Counted from the stretch's first letter, positions 45,900 through 55,174 are shown. The stretch: DNA of 64,000 bases from Flavobacterium beibuense F44-8 (GCF_000769915.1 NZ_JRLV01000016.1:1-64000); one strand, 5' to 3'. Program-made: numbers and translations. The notes: generated by a model from the sequence alone, not told the origin.

Positions 45900-46652
45900 T
45901 TACTCTTCCTCTTTTTCCTTTAGTATTTCAAGGTATTTAAAAGCCAGGTTACCTAGTAGGAATTTTGCCTTTTCATCGTTATTTTCACTAATAGCCATCA
46001 GCACATCGCTATCTTCTGCAGCATAATAAACAAAACCACCCACATACTCTTTAGGAATACCCAGTTTAGTATTAATATCCTCTTCGGTATATAACGAGTA
46101 GATTTGTGTCATAGCTGTAGATTTTGTTTCATACTCCAGCTCTTTTTTAAGGACCTTGGTTTTTCCTGTAATTGCATTTATTATTGCATCCAGAGATGCC
46201 ATGCCTAAAACCATAGCTACCACATCCCAAACCGATTTTATCTCTCCGGCTGTAAAAAGTCTTTTCTCGGCACGGGTATATTGTTTTTGCCCTTCAGGCA
46301 CAAGCCCTAAACTTTCGGCATTAATATCTCCGTATTTATCAATAATTACTTCTTCAAGCTCAAAAGCCCCTAAGTCTACAACAAGAATTTGCTTTAAGTT
46401 GTTTTCTCTTACTATAACACGCTTTGTATAGTAGCTGTTACTTTGTACCACTATAGTATCGTTCACCATAGCCATTATGGTAAAATTACCACTATTGTCA
46501 GACTTAGTATCTGTTCTGGAATTAAGATTAACGACTCCTCTTTCAGGTATAGGAATACCCCCTGCTACTACCCTGCCTTTTATAGGCTGCCTCTCTTGGG
46601 CATAAGTAACAAGAGTCAATAAAAAAGAAACAAACAAAAGTTTAATTTTCAT
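45900..46652 (-). CDS. Carboxypeptidase-regulatory-like envelope protein, paralogue 2
   Basis: About 250 residues from ATG 46652 (MKIKLLFV) with signal peptide. The N-terminal beta-sandwich (IKGRVVAGG, SGNFTIMAMVNDTIVV) is followed by a conserved C-terminal block with LGLVPEGQKQYTRAEKRLFTA and YVGGFVYYAAED. That block is clearly homologous to the gene at 46642-47445, marking a tandem duplication. Its start overlaps the end of that gene by 11 bases. Function unknown. Confidence 0.8.
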   Translation of the reverse strand: MKIKLLFVSFLLTLVTYAQERQPIKGRVVAGGIPIPERGVVNLNSRTDTKSDNSGNFTIMAMVNDTIVVQSNSYYTKRVIVRENNLKQILVVDLGAFELEEVIIDKYGDINAESLGLVPEGQKQYTRAEKRLFTAGEIKSVWDVVAMVLGMASLDAIINAITGKTKVLKKELEYETKSTAMTQIYSLYTEEDINTKLGIPKEYVGGFVYYAAEDSDVLMAISENNDEKAKFLLGNLAFKYLEILKEKEEE

Positions 46653-47445
46653 CTTTTTTAATATTGGTATTAGGTTTGATTTGCTGTAATGTGTCTGTCT
46701 CAATTAAAGCCCCGCTCTCATCTATAACCCCATCCTGCCTTAGTAATGAAACATATCGTACTGCCAGTTGTGTCATCAAAAACTTTGCCTGAATATCGTT
46801 TTTTTCATTTATAGCTTTGGCAAAATGCTTATCTTCAACTGCATAATAAATAAATCCCCCCACATAATCCTCAGGCACCTTAAATTCCTTAATAATCTCT
46901 TCCTCGGTATAAATGTAATTAATTTTAGCCATCAATCTTTCCTTTTTCTCATACTCTACCGCCTTCTTAAGCGCTTTCTTTTTACCGTTTAATGCGTTTA
47001 TGAGTCCGTCAATACCATTACTTGCCGTAAACAGTTTCTTCTCGGCAGGAGTGTAACGCTTTTGTCCTTTTGGCACAAGCCCTATAGATTCTGAAGTGAT
47101 ATTACCATAATCCTCTATAATAAGCTCGTCCAGTTCGGTAACCATTGCTTCGAGCTCAATAATAAAAAGTTCGGCATCAATATTTTCCTGCTGCACTTCA
47201 TACTCCCTCCCTACAATTTGTAAGGCCGAAAAAATAAGAGTATCCTTTGGTTTAACCATAAGAGAGAAGTATCCGCCACGGGCAGTGGTTACATAAGCAC
47301 CACTGGTTTTGTTCACCACATAAATCCCTTCAAGATCATCAGTAGTCGATTTAATTTTACCTTTCAAATATTTGATTTCGGCTTCCTGAGAAATAGCTGG
47401 TAATGCGGTAATAGCAAGCGTAAACAGAAAAATTATCCTTTTCAA
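46642..47445 (-). CDS. Carboxypeptidase-regulatory-like envelope protein, paralogue 1
   Basis: A 267-residue exported protein. The start is TTG 47445, giving (M)KRIIFLFTLAITALPAISQ, a good signal peptide; no ATG fits. N-terminal beta-sandwich (LKGKIKSTTDD, GGYFSLMVKPKDTLIFSA), then the shared block IGLVPKGQKRYTPAEKKLFTA and YVGGFIYYAVED. First gene of a three-gene unit; function unknown. Confidence 0.8.
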   Translation of the reverse strand: MKRIIFLFTLAITALPAISQEAEIKYLKGKIKSTTDDLEGIYVVNKTSGAYVTTARGGYFSLMVKPKDTLIFSALQIVGREYEVQQENIDAELFIIELEAMVTELDELIIEDYGNITSESIGLVPKGQKRYTPAEKKLFTASNGIDGLINALNGKKKALKKAVEYEKKERLMAKINYIYTEEEIIKEFKVPEDYVGGFIYYAVEDKHFAKAINEKNDIQAKFLMTQLAVRYVSLLRQDGVIDESGALIETDTLQQIKPNTNIKKDEN

Positions 47446-47559
47446 TAGTATAGTATAATAAAGTGATGGTGAGCAAAAAAGATAAAGTCTAAAATAAAAG
47501 CCACTCTCTCAGCTTAAAAATCTTTGTAACTTTACCTTTTGTTACAACACATAAAACGA

Positions 47560-48267
47560 ATGAAAAAAATAATTATTGCAAGTACCTCCACTTTACACGG
47601 CGGCACTTACCTTGAATATCTTACCGAAACACTTAAAGAGCATTTTAAAAACTGCAGCACCTTACTTTTTATACCTTATGCAAGGCCGGGCGGTATAACT
47701 CACGATGAGTACACCCAAAAAGCTGCCGAATTCTTTGGAAAACTGGGCATTGAAGTAAAAGGAATACATGAGTTTGAAAACCCTGTAGCAGCCGTACAAA
47801 ATGCCGAAGCTATTTTTACGGGCGGCGGAAACACCTTTTTACTGGTTACACAACTTTACCAAAACAAAGTTATGGAGGCTGTTAAAACTGCTGTCGAAAA
47901 CGGAACGCCTTACTTAGGTACTAGTGCAGGCAGTAACATTTGCGGACTCACTATGGAAACCACAAACGACATGCCTATCATTTATCCGCCAAGTTTTGAT
48001 ACTCTGGCACTGGTTCCGTTTAATATCAATCCGCATTACCTTGATCCTGTAGCCGGCTCAACACATATGGGAGAAACCCGTGAAACCCGTATTAATGAGT
48101 TTCATCATTTTAACCCTCAGCCTGTATTAGGACTTAGGGAAGGTAGCTGGCTGGAGGTAAAAGGCAACACCACTACATTAAGAGGCGACCTTGACGCGCG
48201 CCTGTTTAGACAAAACACACCACCGGAAGAAATAGCCACCGGAACCGATTTATCATGGCTTAAATAA
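47560..48267 (+). CDS. pepE: Dipeptidase E (peptidase S51)
   Basis: Cytoplasmic serine dipeptidase cleaving Asp-X dipeptides. 235 residues from ATG 47560 (MKKIIIAS); the longer ATG start at 47539 adds seven unusual residues. Nucleophile Ser122 lies in GTSAGSN; the GGGNTFLL segment and the NPHYLDP region match PepE. Four bases upstream of the exonuclease gene, so probably one operon. Confidence 0.94.
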   Translation: MKKIIIASTSTLHGGTYLEYLTETLKEHFKNCSTLLFIPYARPGGITHDEYTQKAAEFFGKLGIEVKGIHEFENPVAAVQNAEAIFTGGGNTFLLVTQLYQNKVMEAVKTAVENGTPYLGTSAGSNICGLTMETTNDMPIIYPPSFDTLALVPFNINPHYLDPVAGSTHMGETRETRINEFHHFNPQPVLGLREGSWLEVKGNTTTLRGDLDARLFRQNTPPEEIATGTDLSWLK

Positions 48268-48271
48268 AAAA

Positions 48272-48820
48272 ATGGCACAAAAATTAGATAAGATACTGGT
48301 AGTAGATATTGAAGCTACCTGCTGGAATGGTCCTATACCAGAGGGCATGACAAATGATATTATAGAAATAGGCATTTGCCTTTTAGACACCGTTAACGGC
48401 GAAATTACCGATAATAGAGGTATAATTGTAAAACCCGAACGTAGTACTGTTAGTCCGTTTTGTACTGAACTAACCACCATAACTCAGGAAATGGTAGACC
48501 AAGAAGGTATATCCTTTAGTGAAGCCTGTAAAATTTTACGCAAAGAATACCTTTCACAAAGCCGCGCATGGGCAAGTTTTGGTGCTTACGACCTAAAACA
48601 GTTCCAAAGACAATGCACAGCCCTTAACATAGGCTATCCGTTCGGACCTTCACATATTAATGTAAAAACATTATTTGCCCTTAAGCACCAACTGCAACAC
48701 GAGCAGGGAATGGCAGGAGCATTATCAATACTTAATATTCCGCTGGAAGGCACACACCACCGCGGTGTAGACGATGCAAAAAACATTGCTAAAATACTCA
48801 ACAGTATATTAAAAAAATAA
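48272..48820 (+). CDS. KapD-like 3'-5' exonuclease
   Basis: A 182-residue DEDDh-type exonuclease. Exo I has Asp12 and Glu14 (VVDIEATCW); Exo II lies in FGAYDLKQFQRQ; Exo III is HHRGVDDAKN with the catalytic His and Asp. Resembles KapD/Snipper-type exonucleases acting on RNA or DNA ends; substrate unproven. Ends at a strong terminator. Confidence 0.92.
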   Translation: MAQKLDKILVVDIEATCWNGPIPEGMTNDIIEIGICLLDTVNGEITDNRGIIVKPERSTVSPFCTELTTITQEMVDQEGISFSEACKILRKEYLSQSRAWASFGAYDLKQFQRQCTALNIGYPFGPSHINVKTLFALKHQLQHEQGMAGALSILNIPLEGTHHRGVDDAKNIAKILNSILKK

Positions 48821-48849
48821 AGCAGCCCGAAAGGCTGCTTTATTTTTTT
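48819..48849 (+). terminator. Terminator of pepE-exonuclease
   Basis: 9-bp stem AAAGCAGCC/GGCTGCTTT, loop CGAAA, followed by a T run (48843-48849). It begins within the exonuclease stop codon. Confidence 0.92.
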
Positions 48850-48865
48850 ACAAACTTCTATAAAG

Positions 48866-48895
48866 AAAAAACCCGGTCTTTTCAGATCGGGTTTT
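48866..48895 (-). terminator. Terminator of tRNA-Gly
   Basis: Stem built on AAAACCCGGTC/GATCGGGTTTT (one G-T pair) with a six-base loop. On the minus strand a T6 tract follows. It lies 7 bases past the tRNA 3' end. Confidence 0.88.
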
Positions 48896-48902
48896 GATTT
48901 TG

Positions 48903-48975
<73 letters not shown>

Positions 48976-48987
48976 ATTATTGTGGTG

Positions 48988-48995
48988 CAAATATA
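48988..48995 (-). promoter_or_regulatory. tRNA-Gly promoter (-7 element)
   Basis: TATATTTG on the minus strand, a perfect TAnnTTTG match, 12 bases before the tRNA 5' end. Confidence 0.75.
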
Positions 48996-49103
48996 CGTAA
49001 TAAGATTTGACAGATGCAAGCTTTTTTAAAAAAAAATTTTATCTCCAAACCGCATTATTACTTAAAATATTTATTATTAATTTGTTACCGTAAAAAATTT
49101 TTA

Positions 49104-49541
49104 ATGTATTCTGTAAAACAAATTAGTTCTCAGGAAACTTATCCTGTAAGACAACCGGTTTTAAGACCCGGAAAACCTATTGAATCGTGTATTTTTCCCG
49201 GAGACGACCTCCCCTCTACTACCCACTTTGGTGTTTTTGATAATAACAGACTCGTAGGAATTGCCTCTTTATTCCTCTCTGCATCTCCGGATATTGAAGG
49301 AAGCATGCAGTACCAACTGCGTGGCATGGCTGTTTTAGCAACCCATCAAAAAAAAGGACTGGGCGATATGTTGCTGGCTGCTGCCGAAAAACATGCTGTA
49401 AATCTTAATGCCGATGTTATTTGGTTTAATGCCCGCGAAGTTGCCGTTGGCTTTTACAAAAAAGCAGGTTATGAAATTGCAGGAGATATTTTCACAATCC
49501 CCGATGTAGGCCCACATTATGTAATGTTTAAATACATTTAG
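49104..49541 (+). CDS. GNAT family N-acetyltransferase
   Basis: About 145 residues from ATG 49104 (MYSVKQI); an upstream ATG at 49014 would add 30 basic/aromatic residues unlike the family. Visible parts are the acetyl-CoA loop HQKKGLGDMLL and the late motif FYKKAGYEIAG. Substrate unknown. Confidence 0.88.
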   Translation: MYSVKQISSQETYPVRQPVLRPGKPIESCIFPGDDLPSTTHFGVFDNNRLVGIASLFLSASPDIEGSMQYQLRGMAVLATHQKKGLGDMLLAAAEKHAVNLNADVIWFNAREVAVGFYKKAGYEIAGDIFTIPDVGPHYVMFKYI

Positions 49542-49597
49542 CTGATATTTAGATAAAAACAATAATTATTTAACTAAAACGATATAGTTATATAGCT

Positions 49598-49620
49598 TAA
49601 TTTTGTAATTTTATTACAAA
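49598..49620 (+). promoter_or_regulatory. Promoter and overlapping dyad upstream of L,D-transpeptidase
   Basis: TAATTTTG (49598-49605) matches TAnnTTTG. A perfect 8-bp dyad TTTGTAAT-TTT-ATTACAAA (49602-49620) overlaps it and spans the expected transcription start, as an operator or 5' hairpin would. The ATG is at 49631. Confidence 0.6.
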
Positions 49621-49630
49621 CCTCAACCCC

Positions 49631-51220
49631 ATGATTTTAAAAGTCTTAATAACAGGCTTTACACTTTTATTGTTAGGGTGTGCTAAAGACCCTCACACAG
49701 GCAAAAATTTGCCCGCTGCAAAAGCCGAAGTGGCAACACTTCACCCCAACAATAACACCTTTACTATAGACAGCAGTTATTTTAGTAATGAGACGAAAGA
49801 GATAAAAAGTTATTATAAAAACAAAAACTATAACACCTTGTGGGCTAATGAAAGCGACAGGAAAACCCTGCTGCTTTGCATAGCCGCTGCAAAACAGGAT
49901 GGCCTGCAGCCAAACGACTATAACTATGACGCGCTTGCCGCTTTTGAAAAAAACAAAAGGCTCTCTGCCAAAGAGAGTATGGCATACGATTTATTGTTAA
50001 CACAGTCGTTTTACAAACTGGCACTACACTTATTTAAGGGTAAAACAGAAGCAACAGGAGTTTATGAAGATTGGGCATTACAGCAAAAAAAGCTGGACAT
50101 AAACCCACTGCTTGAAGAGGCTCTTAATAATCACACAGTTGATAAAATTATGGATCGCTGCAGGCCTCCTCATAAAGTATACGAAAGCTTACGCAAAAGC
50201 CTTGTTTACCTTAACAGCCTTCCGGATGACAGTAATTTGGAAAAAATAGTTATTGAAGAATCCGTTAAGGAAAATGACTCTCTCCCTCAGGTAGCATTAA
50301 TTAAAAAGAGACTAACCTACTGGAAAGACCTTGAGGGTAGCGACAGTATTACCTGCGTGTATGACACCAAAGCTATTGAGGCGGTTAAAAAATTTCAGAA
50401 AAGACATGGTTTTTACCCTGACGGTGTGGTAGGCAAAAAAACCGCCGAAGCTTTAAATATCTCGCTTGAAGAACGAAAAAAACAGGTTATTGTAAACCTT
50501 GAACGATGGAGGTGGTTTACACATGATTTCGGTCAAAGTGCCGTTATAATCAACATACCTGATTATACTCTGGCTTTAATCAACAACAATGATACTATTG
50601 CCACTCATAAAGTAGTAGTAGGTAAGCCTGACAGGCCTACACCTGTACTGGATTCAAAAATGAATTACCTTGTTATCAATCCTACATGGACAGTACCTCC
50701 CACTATACTTAAAAAAGATCTTACTCCAAAAGCTAAGGCCGACCTTAATTATTTTGCAGAAAATAACATGCGAATTTTTGATAAGGAGAATAACGAGGTA
50801 TTACCGGAAGAATGGAACCCAAAACTGGCCGATACTTACAGATATGTACAAAACCCGGGCAACAGTAATGCCTTAGGCAATATAAAGTTTAATTACTATA
50901 ACCGTTTTTCTGTATACCTGCATGACACCAATCACAGGGAAATGTTCAGCAGGCCACAACGTGCTTTAAGCTCAGGCTGCATAAGAGTACAGAATCCGTT
51001 AGAACTGGCTGAAAAGATCCTGTCTAAAGAAGACAGCGAATGGAATACAGATAAGCTAAACGAAATGATAGCCGAAGGTGAAACCGAAAAGATTTACCTT
51101 AAAAACACTAATAACGTGCATCAGCTATACTGGACCGCCTGGATGGACAAGAACGGCCTGCAGTTTAGAAGCGATATTTACAATCTGGATAAAGTGCTCT
51201 ATCAAAAATTAAGAAACTAA
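49631..51220 (+). CDS. L,D-transpeptidase (YcbB/LdtD-like lipoprotein)
   Basis: A 529-residue peptidoglycan enzyme forming 3-3 cross-links. A lipoprotein signal (lipobox LLGC, Cys17) anchors it to a membrane. It carries a large N-terminal scaffold, a peptidoglycan-binding domain (AIEAVKKFQKRHGFYPDG), then the YkuD catalytic domain with His431 (YLHDTN) and nucleophile Cys450 (SSGCIRV). Its 3' end overlaps the convergent transpeptidase-like gene by 12 bases. Confidence 0.93.
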   Translation: MILKVLITGFTLLLLGCAKDPHTGKNLPAAKAEVATLHPNNNTFTIDSSYFSNETKEIKSYYKNKNYNTLWANESDRKTLLLCIAAAKQDGLQPNDYNYDALAAFEKNKRLSAKESMAYDLLLTQSFYKLALHLFKGKTEATGVYEDWALQQKKLDINPLLEEALNNHTVDKIMDRCRPPHKVYESLRKSLVYLNSLPDDSNLEKIVIEESVKENDSLPQVALIKKRLTYWKDLEGSDSITCVYDTKAIEAVKKFQKRHGFYPDGVVGKKTAEALNISLEERKKQVIVNLERWRWFTHDFGQSAVIINIPDYTLALINNNDTIATHKVVVGKPDRPTPVLDSKMNYLVINPTWTVPPTILKKDLTPKAKADLNYFAENNMRIFDKENNEVLPEEWNPKLADTYRYVQNPGNSNALGNIKFNYYNRFSVYLHDTNHREMFSRPQRALSSGCIRVQNPLELAEKILSKEDSEWNTDKLNEMIAEGETEKIYLKNTNNVHQLYWTAWMDKNGLQFRSDIYNLDKVLYQKLRN

Positions 51221-51940
51221 TTTTGAAGTAGAAACATAGTTTTTAGACGGGTGATAGATAAACAGACATGATTTCCCTTTGATAAGATCAATCACCTCTT
51301 TAGATATCCTGTTAGGAAGCGCAGGACACCCTAAGCTTCTTCCCAGTCTTTTATGTTGTTTAATAAAACCTTCGCTTACATAATCAGCACCATGAATCAC
51401 TACAGCTCTGCTACGCGCATTACTGTTAATTCCTTTTTCAAGTCCGTCAAGACGAAGCGAGGTACCGTGCTTACCTATGTAAACTTCTCCCGTTGCATAA
51501 AAACCTAAACTACTCTTATTAGAGTTAGCAGCGTTAGAGAAAGCCGTAGCAAACTCATTACCACTGTTTCTTCCGTGAGCCACAAGAGTGTTATACAATA
51601 CGGTTTTGGTACTCATATCAATAATCCAAAGTCTTTTGGTATTAGATGACTTGCTGAAATCAACAAGTGTAAGTAAGTCTTTTTTGATTTTACCCTGCTC
51701 CTTTAAAAGTATATAGCCTTCAAAAGCTCTTTCAAACGATTCATAATCCGGTAAGGAAAGGGAATTGGCATCAAGCTGGTTATACACTCCGCTTGCAGTT
51801 GCTACAGTAGTAGCTTCAGCAATAAGTGGTGCAGCTTTGGTTTCAGAAACGGTTTTGGTATTGGTGGTAATAGTAACAGGTGAGTTTACAGCTGACAGTA
51901 AAAATAAAATAGAGGTAAAAAAGTTGTAAATCATCTTCAT
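51209..51940 (-). CDS. L,D-transpeptidase catalytic domain protein (YkuD_2 type)
   Basis: A 243-residue exported protein with signal peptide (about 1-20). The second half holds a YkuD_2-type domain: VAHGRNSGNEFATAFSN, VVIHGADYVS and nucleophile Cys205 in GRSLGCPALP. Probably a murein-acting enzyme, different in subfamily from its neighbour. ATG start at 51940; the third codon is also ATG. Confidence 0.88.
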   Translation of the reverse strand: MKMIYNFFTSILFLLSAVNSPVTITTNTKTVSETKAAPLIAEATTVATASGVYNQLDANSLSLPDYESFERAFEGYILLKEQGKIKKDLLTLVDFSKSSNTKRLWIIDMSTKTVLYNTLVAHGRNSGNEFATAFSNAANSNKSSLGFYATGEVYIGKHGTSLRLDGLEKGINSNARSRAVVIHGADYVSEGFIKQHKRLGRSLGCPALPNRISKEVIDLIKGKSCLFIYHPSKNYVSTSKLVS

Positions 51941-52300
51941 TAATAGTTTTGTGTTTCTAACAGGTTGGCTAAAATAAATTAAAGTTTTCTAAACAAAAAA
52001 CACCAACAGTGTTAAAATCAGTTATTTAACATTTTCATACGTAGCGAGCAAAAATATCACTACTTCCTTCACACACAATAACGTTTTAACAGCAAATCTA
52101 TTATATTTTTAATAATAAAAAGTTAATTATTGCGATTTGCCTAATATTATACAAAGACCTTACCAAAAGCCAGAATAATTCAAATTTTATGAAAATATAC
52201 TCAAATTTAACATTTATATACACCCCTATCCAAACACATTTTAATGGAAAATAGTACTTTTAACGAAATTTAATTTAATCCGCAGAAATTATAATAAGTC
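51941..52300. other. Divergent intergenic region between YkuD_2 gene and gpmI
   Basis: 360 AT-rich bases without a supportable gene. A weak -7-like TACTTTTA (52255-52262) is the best gpmI promoter candidate. No clear element is seen for the leftward gene, and no RNA gene, riboswitch or repeat is recognisable. Confidence 0.45.
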
Positions 52301-53821
52301 ATGAATAAAAAAGTAATCCTCATGATACTTGACGGTTGGGGTAAATCACCAGACCCAAAAGTATCTGCAATAGACAATGCAAACACTCCTTTTATAGACA
52401 GCCTTTATACTAAATACCCAAATGCAAGCCTTCGTACCGACGGACTTAACGTAGGTTTACCGGAAGGACAAATGGGTAACAGTGAGGTAGGACACATGAA
52501 CCTAGGTGCCGGCCGTATTGTATATCAGGACCTGGCAAAAATTAACCTGGCTGTACAAAACAAAACACTTAATACCGAAAAACCTCTTGTTGATGCGTTT
52601 AACTACGCTAAACAAAACAATAAAAAAGTACATTTTGTAGGCCTGCTTTCTAACGGTGGTGTACACTCACACATTGATCACCTTAAAGGACTGGTTGATG
52701 CTGCTCAGAAAGCGGGAGTTAATCACTCTTACATCCATGCTTTTACAGACGGACGTGATGTTGATCCTAAATCAGGGCTTGGTTTTGTTACCGATATTGA
52801 ACAATATATTAAAGACACCCCTACCCAACTGGCTTCAATAGTAGGGCGTTACTATGCCATGGACCGCGATAAGCGTTGGGAAAGGGTAAAACTTGCTTAC
52901 GACCTGTTAGTACACGGTTTAGGTATACCTAGCACCAATGCAGAACAAAGCATACAGCAAAGTTATAACGAAGGTGTTACAGATGAGTTTATCAAACCCA
53001 TTGTGATTACTGAAGACGGAACTAACCCTATTGCTATTATTGAAGACAATGATGTAGTTATCTTCTTTAACTTCAGGACAGACAGGGGAAGACAGCTTAC
53101 TGAAGCACTTACCCAAACCGATTTCCACGAACAGAACATGCACAAAATGAACCTGTATTATGTTACCATGACCAACTATGATGACAATTACAAAAATGTT
53201 CATGTAATTTATGATAAAGACAACCTAACCGAAACGCTTGGTGAGGTAGTTGCCAAAAATGGTAAAAAACAAATACGTATTGCTGAGACCGAAAAGTATC
53301 CGCACGTAACCTTCTTCTTCTCGGGCGGCCGTGAAGAGCCTTTTGAAGGAGAATCAAGAATACTTTGCGCTTCACCTAAAGTTGCGACTTATGACCTACA
53401 ACCGGAAATGAGTGCTTACGATCTTACCAATGCCCTTGTACCGGAACTGAAGAAAAAAGAGGTGGACTTTGTTTGCCTTAACTTCGCTAACGGAGACATG
53501 GTAGGACATACGGGCGTTATGGAAGCTGCTATTAAAGCATGTGAAGCAGTAGATGCCTGCGTAAAACAGGTTATTGAAACAGCTTTAGAAAATGATTATA
53601 CTACTATAGTAATTGCCGATCACGGCAACTGTGACACCATGGTAAACCCTGACGGTAGCCCTAACACGGCACACACCACTAACCCGGTGCCTATTATTTT
53701 AGTAGACAAAGACCTTAAACACGTAAAAGACGGTATACTGGGAGACATTGCCCCAACCATTTGCGAGTTGATGGGTATACCACAACCGGAAGCTATGACA
53801 CAACATTCATTAGTATCCTAA
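52301..53821 (+). CDS. gpmI: 2,3-bisphosphoglycerate-independent phosphoglycerate mutase
   Basis: Manganese-dependent glycolytic enzyme interconverting 3- and 2-phosphoglycerate. It has 506 residues, normal. The phosphatase-like core begins ILMILDGWG, with nucleophile Ser61 in QMGNSEVGH. Late metal ligands lie in NFANGDMVGHTG and IADHGNCD. ATG start; ends at a bidirectional terminator. Confidence 0.97.
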   Translation: MNKKVILMILDGWGKSPDPKVSAIDNANTPFIDSLYTKYPNASLRTDGLNVGLPEGQMGNSEVGHMNLGAGRIVYQDLAKINLAVQNKTLNTEKPLVDAFNYAKQNNKKVHFVGLLSNGGVHSHIDHLKGLVDAAQKAGVNHSYIHAFTDGRDVDPKSGLGFVTDIEQYIKDTPTQLASIVGRYYAMDRDKRWERVKLAYDLLVHGLGIPSTNAEQSIQQSYNEGVTDEFIKPIVITEDGTNPIAIIEDNDVVIFFNFRTDRGRQLTEALTQTDFHEQNMHKMNLYYVTMTNYDDNYKNVHVIYDKDNLTETLGEVVAKNGKKQIRIAETEKYPHVTFFFSGGREEPFEGESRILCASPKVATYDLQPEMSAYDLTNALVPELKKKEVDFVCLNFANGDMVGHTGVMEAAIKACEAVDACVKQVIETALENDYTTIVIADHGNCDTMVNPDGSPNTAHTTNPVPIILVDKDLKHVKDGILGDIAPTICELMGIPQPEAMTQHSLVS

Positions 53822-53828
53822 CAACACA

Positions 53829-53858
53829 AAACCCTGCCAATTGGCAGGGTTTCTTTTT
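53829..53858. terminator. Bidirectional terminator after gpmI
   Basis: A perfect 24-base palindrome (53829-53852; half-site AAACCCTGCCAA) followed by a T-rich run on the plus strand and an A-rich run before it. It serves gpmI and probably the convergent CoA-transferase gene. Confidence 0.88.
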
Positions 53859-53874
53859 CAAAATTATCAATGCA

Positions 53875-55149
53875 CTACATTCGTTTGAATGCTTCGTAGT
53901 AGCCTCTTTCAACAGATTCCCTATGATCCGGGTGAGCAATTTTAACCAGTTCCTTAACTCTTTGTTTCAGGTTTTTACCATACAGGTCGGCTATACCGTA
54001 TTCGGTTACCACATACTGCACGTGAGAACGGGTAGTTACCACACCACCTCCCTGTTTTAGGAACGGTACAATTTTACTGTCTCCGTTTTTGGTAACAGAC
54101 GGTAACGCTATAATAGCCTTACCCCCGTCACTTAACGACGCTCCGCGGATAAAATCCATTTGCCCGCCAACACCCGAATACATGCGGTATCCGATAGAGT
54201 CGGCACTTACCTGCCCGGTAACATCTACCTCAATAGCAGAGTTAATGGCAATCATTTTTGGGTTTCTTCGTATTATCGATGTATCATTCACAAAAGAAGA
54301 CTCCCTCATTTCGATAAAAAGGTTATCATCAACAAAATCATACAGCCTTTTAGACCCTATCAGGAAAGTAGCCAACGCCCTGCCTTTTGCTACTCCCTTA
54401 TAATTACTGTTTATTACATTACTCTCTATAAGATCGATAACCCCGTCTGAAAACATTTCGGTATGCAATCCTAAATCTTTATGGTTTACCAGTTTTTTAA
54501 GGGCGGCATTAGGAATGGAGCCTATACCCATTTGCAGGGTACTCCTGTCCTCAATAAGTGATGCTACATATTCACCTATCTTATCTTCCTGCTCACTGAT
54601 TGGCGCAGGTTCATGTCCAAATAAAGGTACATCAACCTCAACCATATAATCAATTTCTGAAATATGAATCAATCCGTCACCAAATGTACGTGGCATATTA
54701 GGGTTAACCTGTGCAATAACCGTTTTAGCATTTTCTATAGCTGCCACAGTACCCTCTACCGAAACACCCAGCGAACAGTATCCGTGACTGTCGGGAGGTG
54801 TTACATGGATAAACACCACATCAAGCGATAATACCTGCTTTCTGAAAAGCCTTGGCAGCTCACTCAAAAATACCGGAGTGTACGATCCGTTTCCGGCAGC
54901 AATGGTATGCCTTACATTTTTTCCTATAAAAAAAGAATTGACAAAAAAACTATCACTCAGTTCGGGGTTTGCATAAGGTGCATCGCCTTCAGTATGCAGA
55001 TGGCACACCTCTACATCACGAAGTTCACCTGCCCTTTCGGCAAGTACTTTGGTTAACACTCCCGGCGTGGCAGCCGCAGCCTGCACATACACCCTGTTAC
55101 CCGACTGTACTGCTTTTACCGCCTCTTCGGCAGTTACATATTTTCCCAT
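53875..55149 (-). CDS. Acetyl-CoA hydrolase/CoA-transferase family protein
   Basis: A 424-residue class I-type CoA-transferase similar to 4-hydroxybutyrate or acetate CoA-transferases. N-terminal RVYVQAAAATPG, middle HVTPPDSHGYCSLG, and C-terminal VTEYGIADLYGKN with HPDHRE match the family. It likely swaps CoA between acyl-CoA and acetate or another acid; specificity cannot be read from sequence. Own promoter; divergent from map. Confidence 0.92.
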   Translation of the reverse strand: MGKYVTAEEAVKAVQSGNRVYVQAAAATPGVLTKVLAERAGELRDVEVCHLHTEGDAPYANPELSDSFFVNSFFIGKNVRHTIAAGNGSYTPVFLSELPRLFRKQVLSLDVVFIHVTPPDSHGYCSLGVSVEGTVAAIENAKTVIAQVNPNMPRTFGDGLIHISEIDYMVEVDVPLFGHEPAPISEQEDKIGEYVASLIEDRSTLQMGIGSIPNAALKKLVNHKDLGLHTEMFSDGVIDLIESNVINSNYKGVAKGRALATFLIGSKRLYDFVDDNLFIEMRESSFVNDTSIIRRNPKMIAINSAIEVDVTGQVSADSIGYRMYSGVGGQMDFIRGASLSDGGKAIIALPSVTKNGDSKIVPFLKQGGGVVTTRSHVQYVVTEYGIADLYGKNLKQRVKELVKIAHPDHRESVERGYYEAFKRM

Positions 55150-55166
55150 ACCTAAAAATTTTACTG

Positions 55167-55174
55167 CAAAGTTA
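55167..55174 (-). promoter_or_regulatory. Promoter of the CoA-transferase gene (-7 element)
   Basis: TAACTTTG on the minus strand, a TAnnTTTG match, 17 bases before the ATG. Confidence 0.62.
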
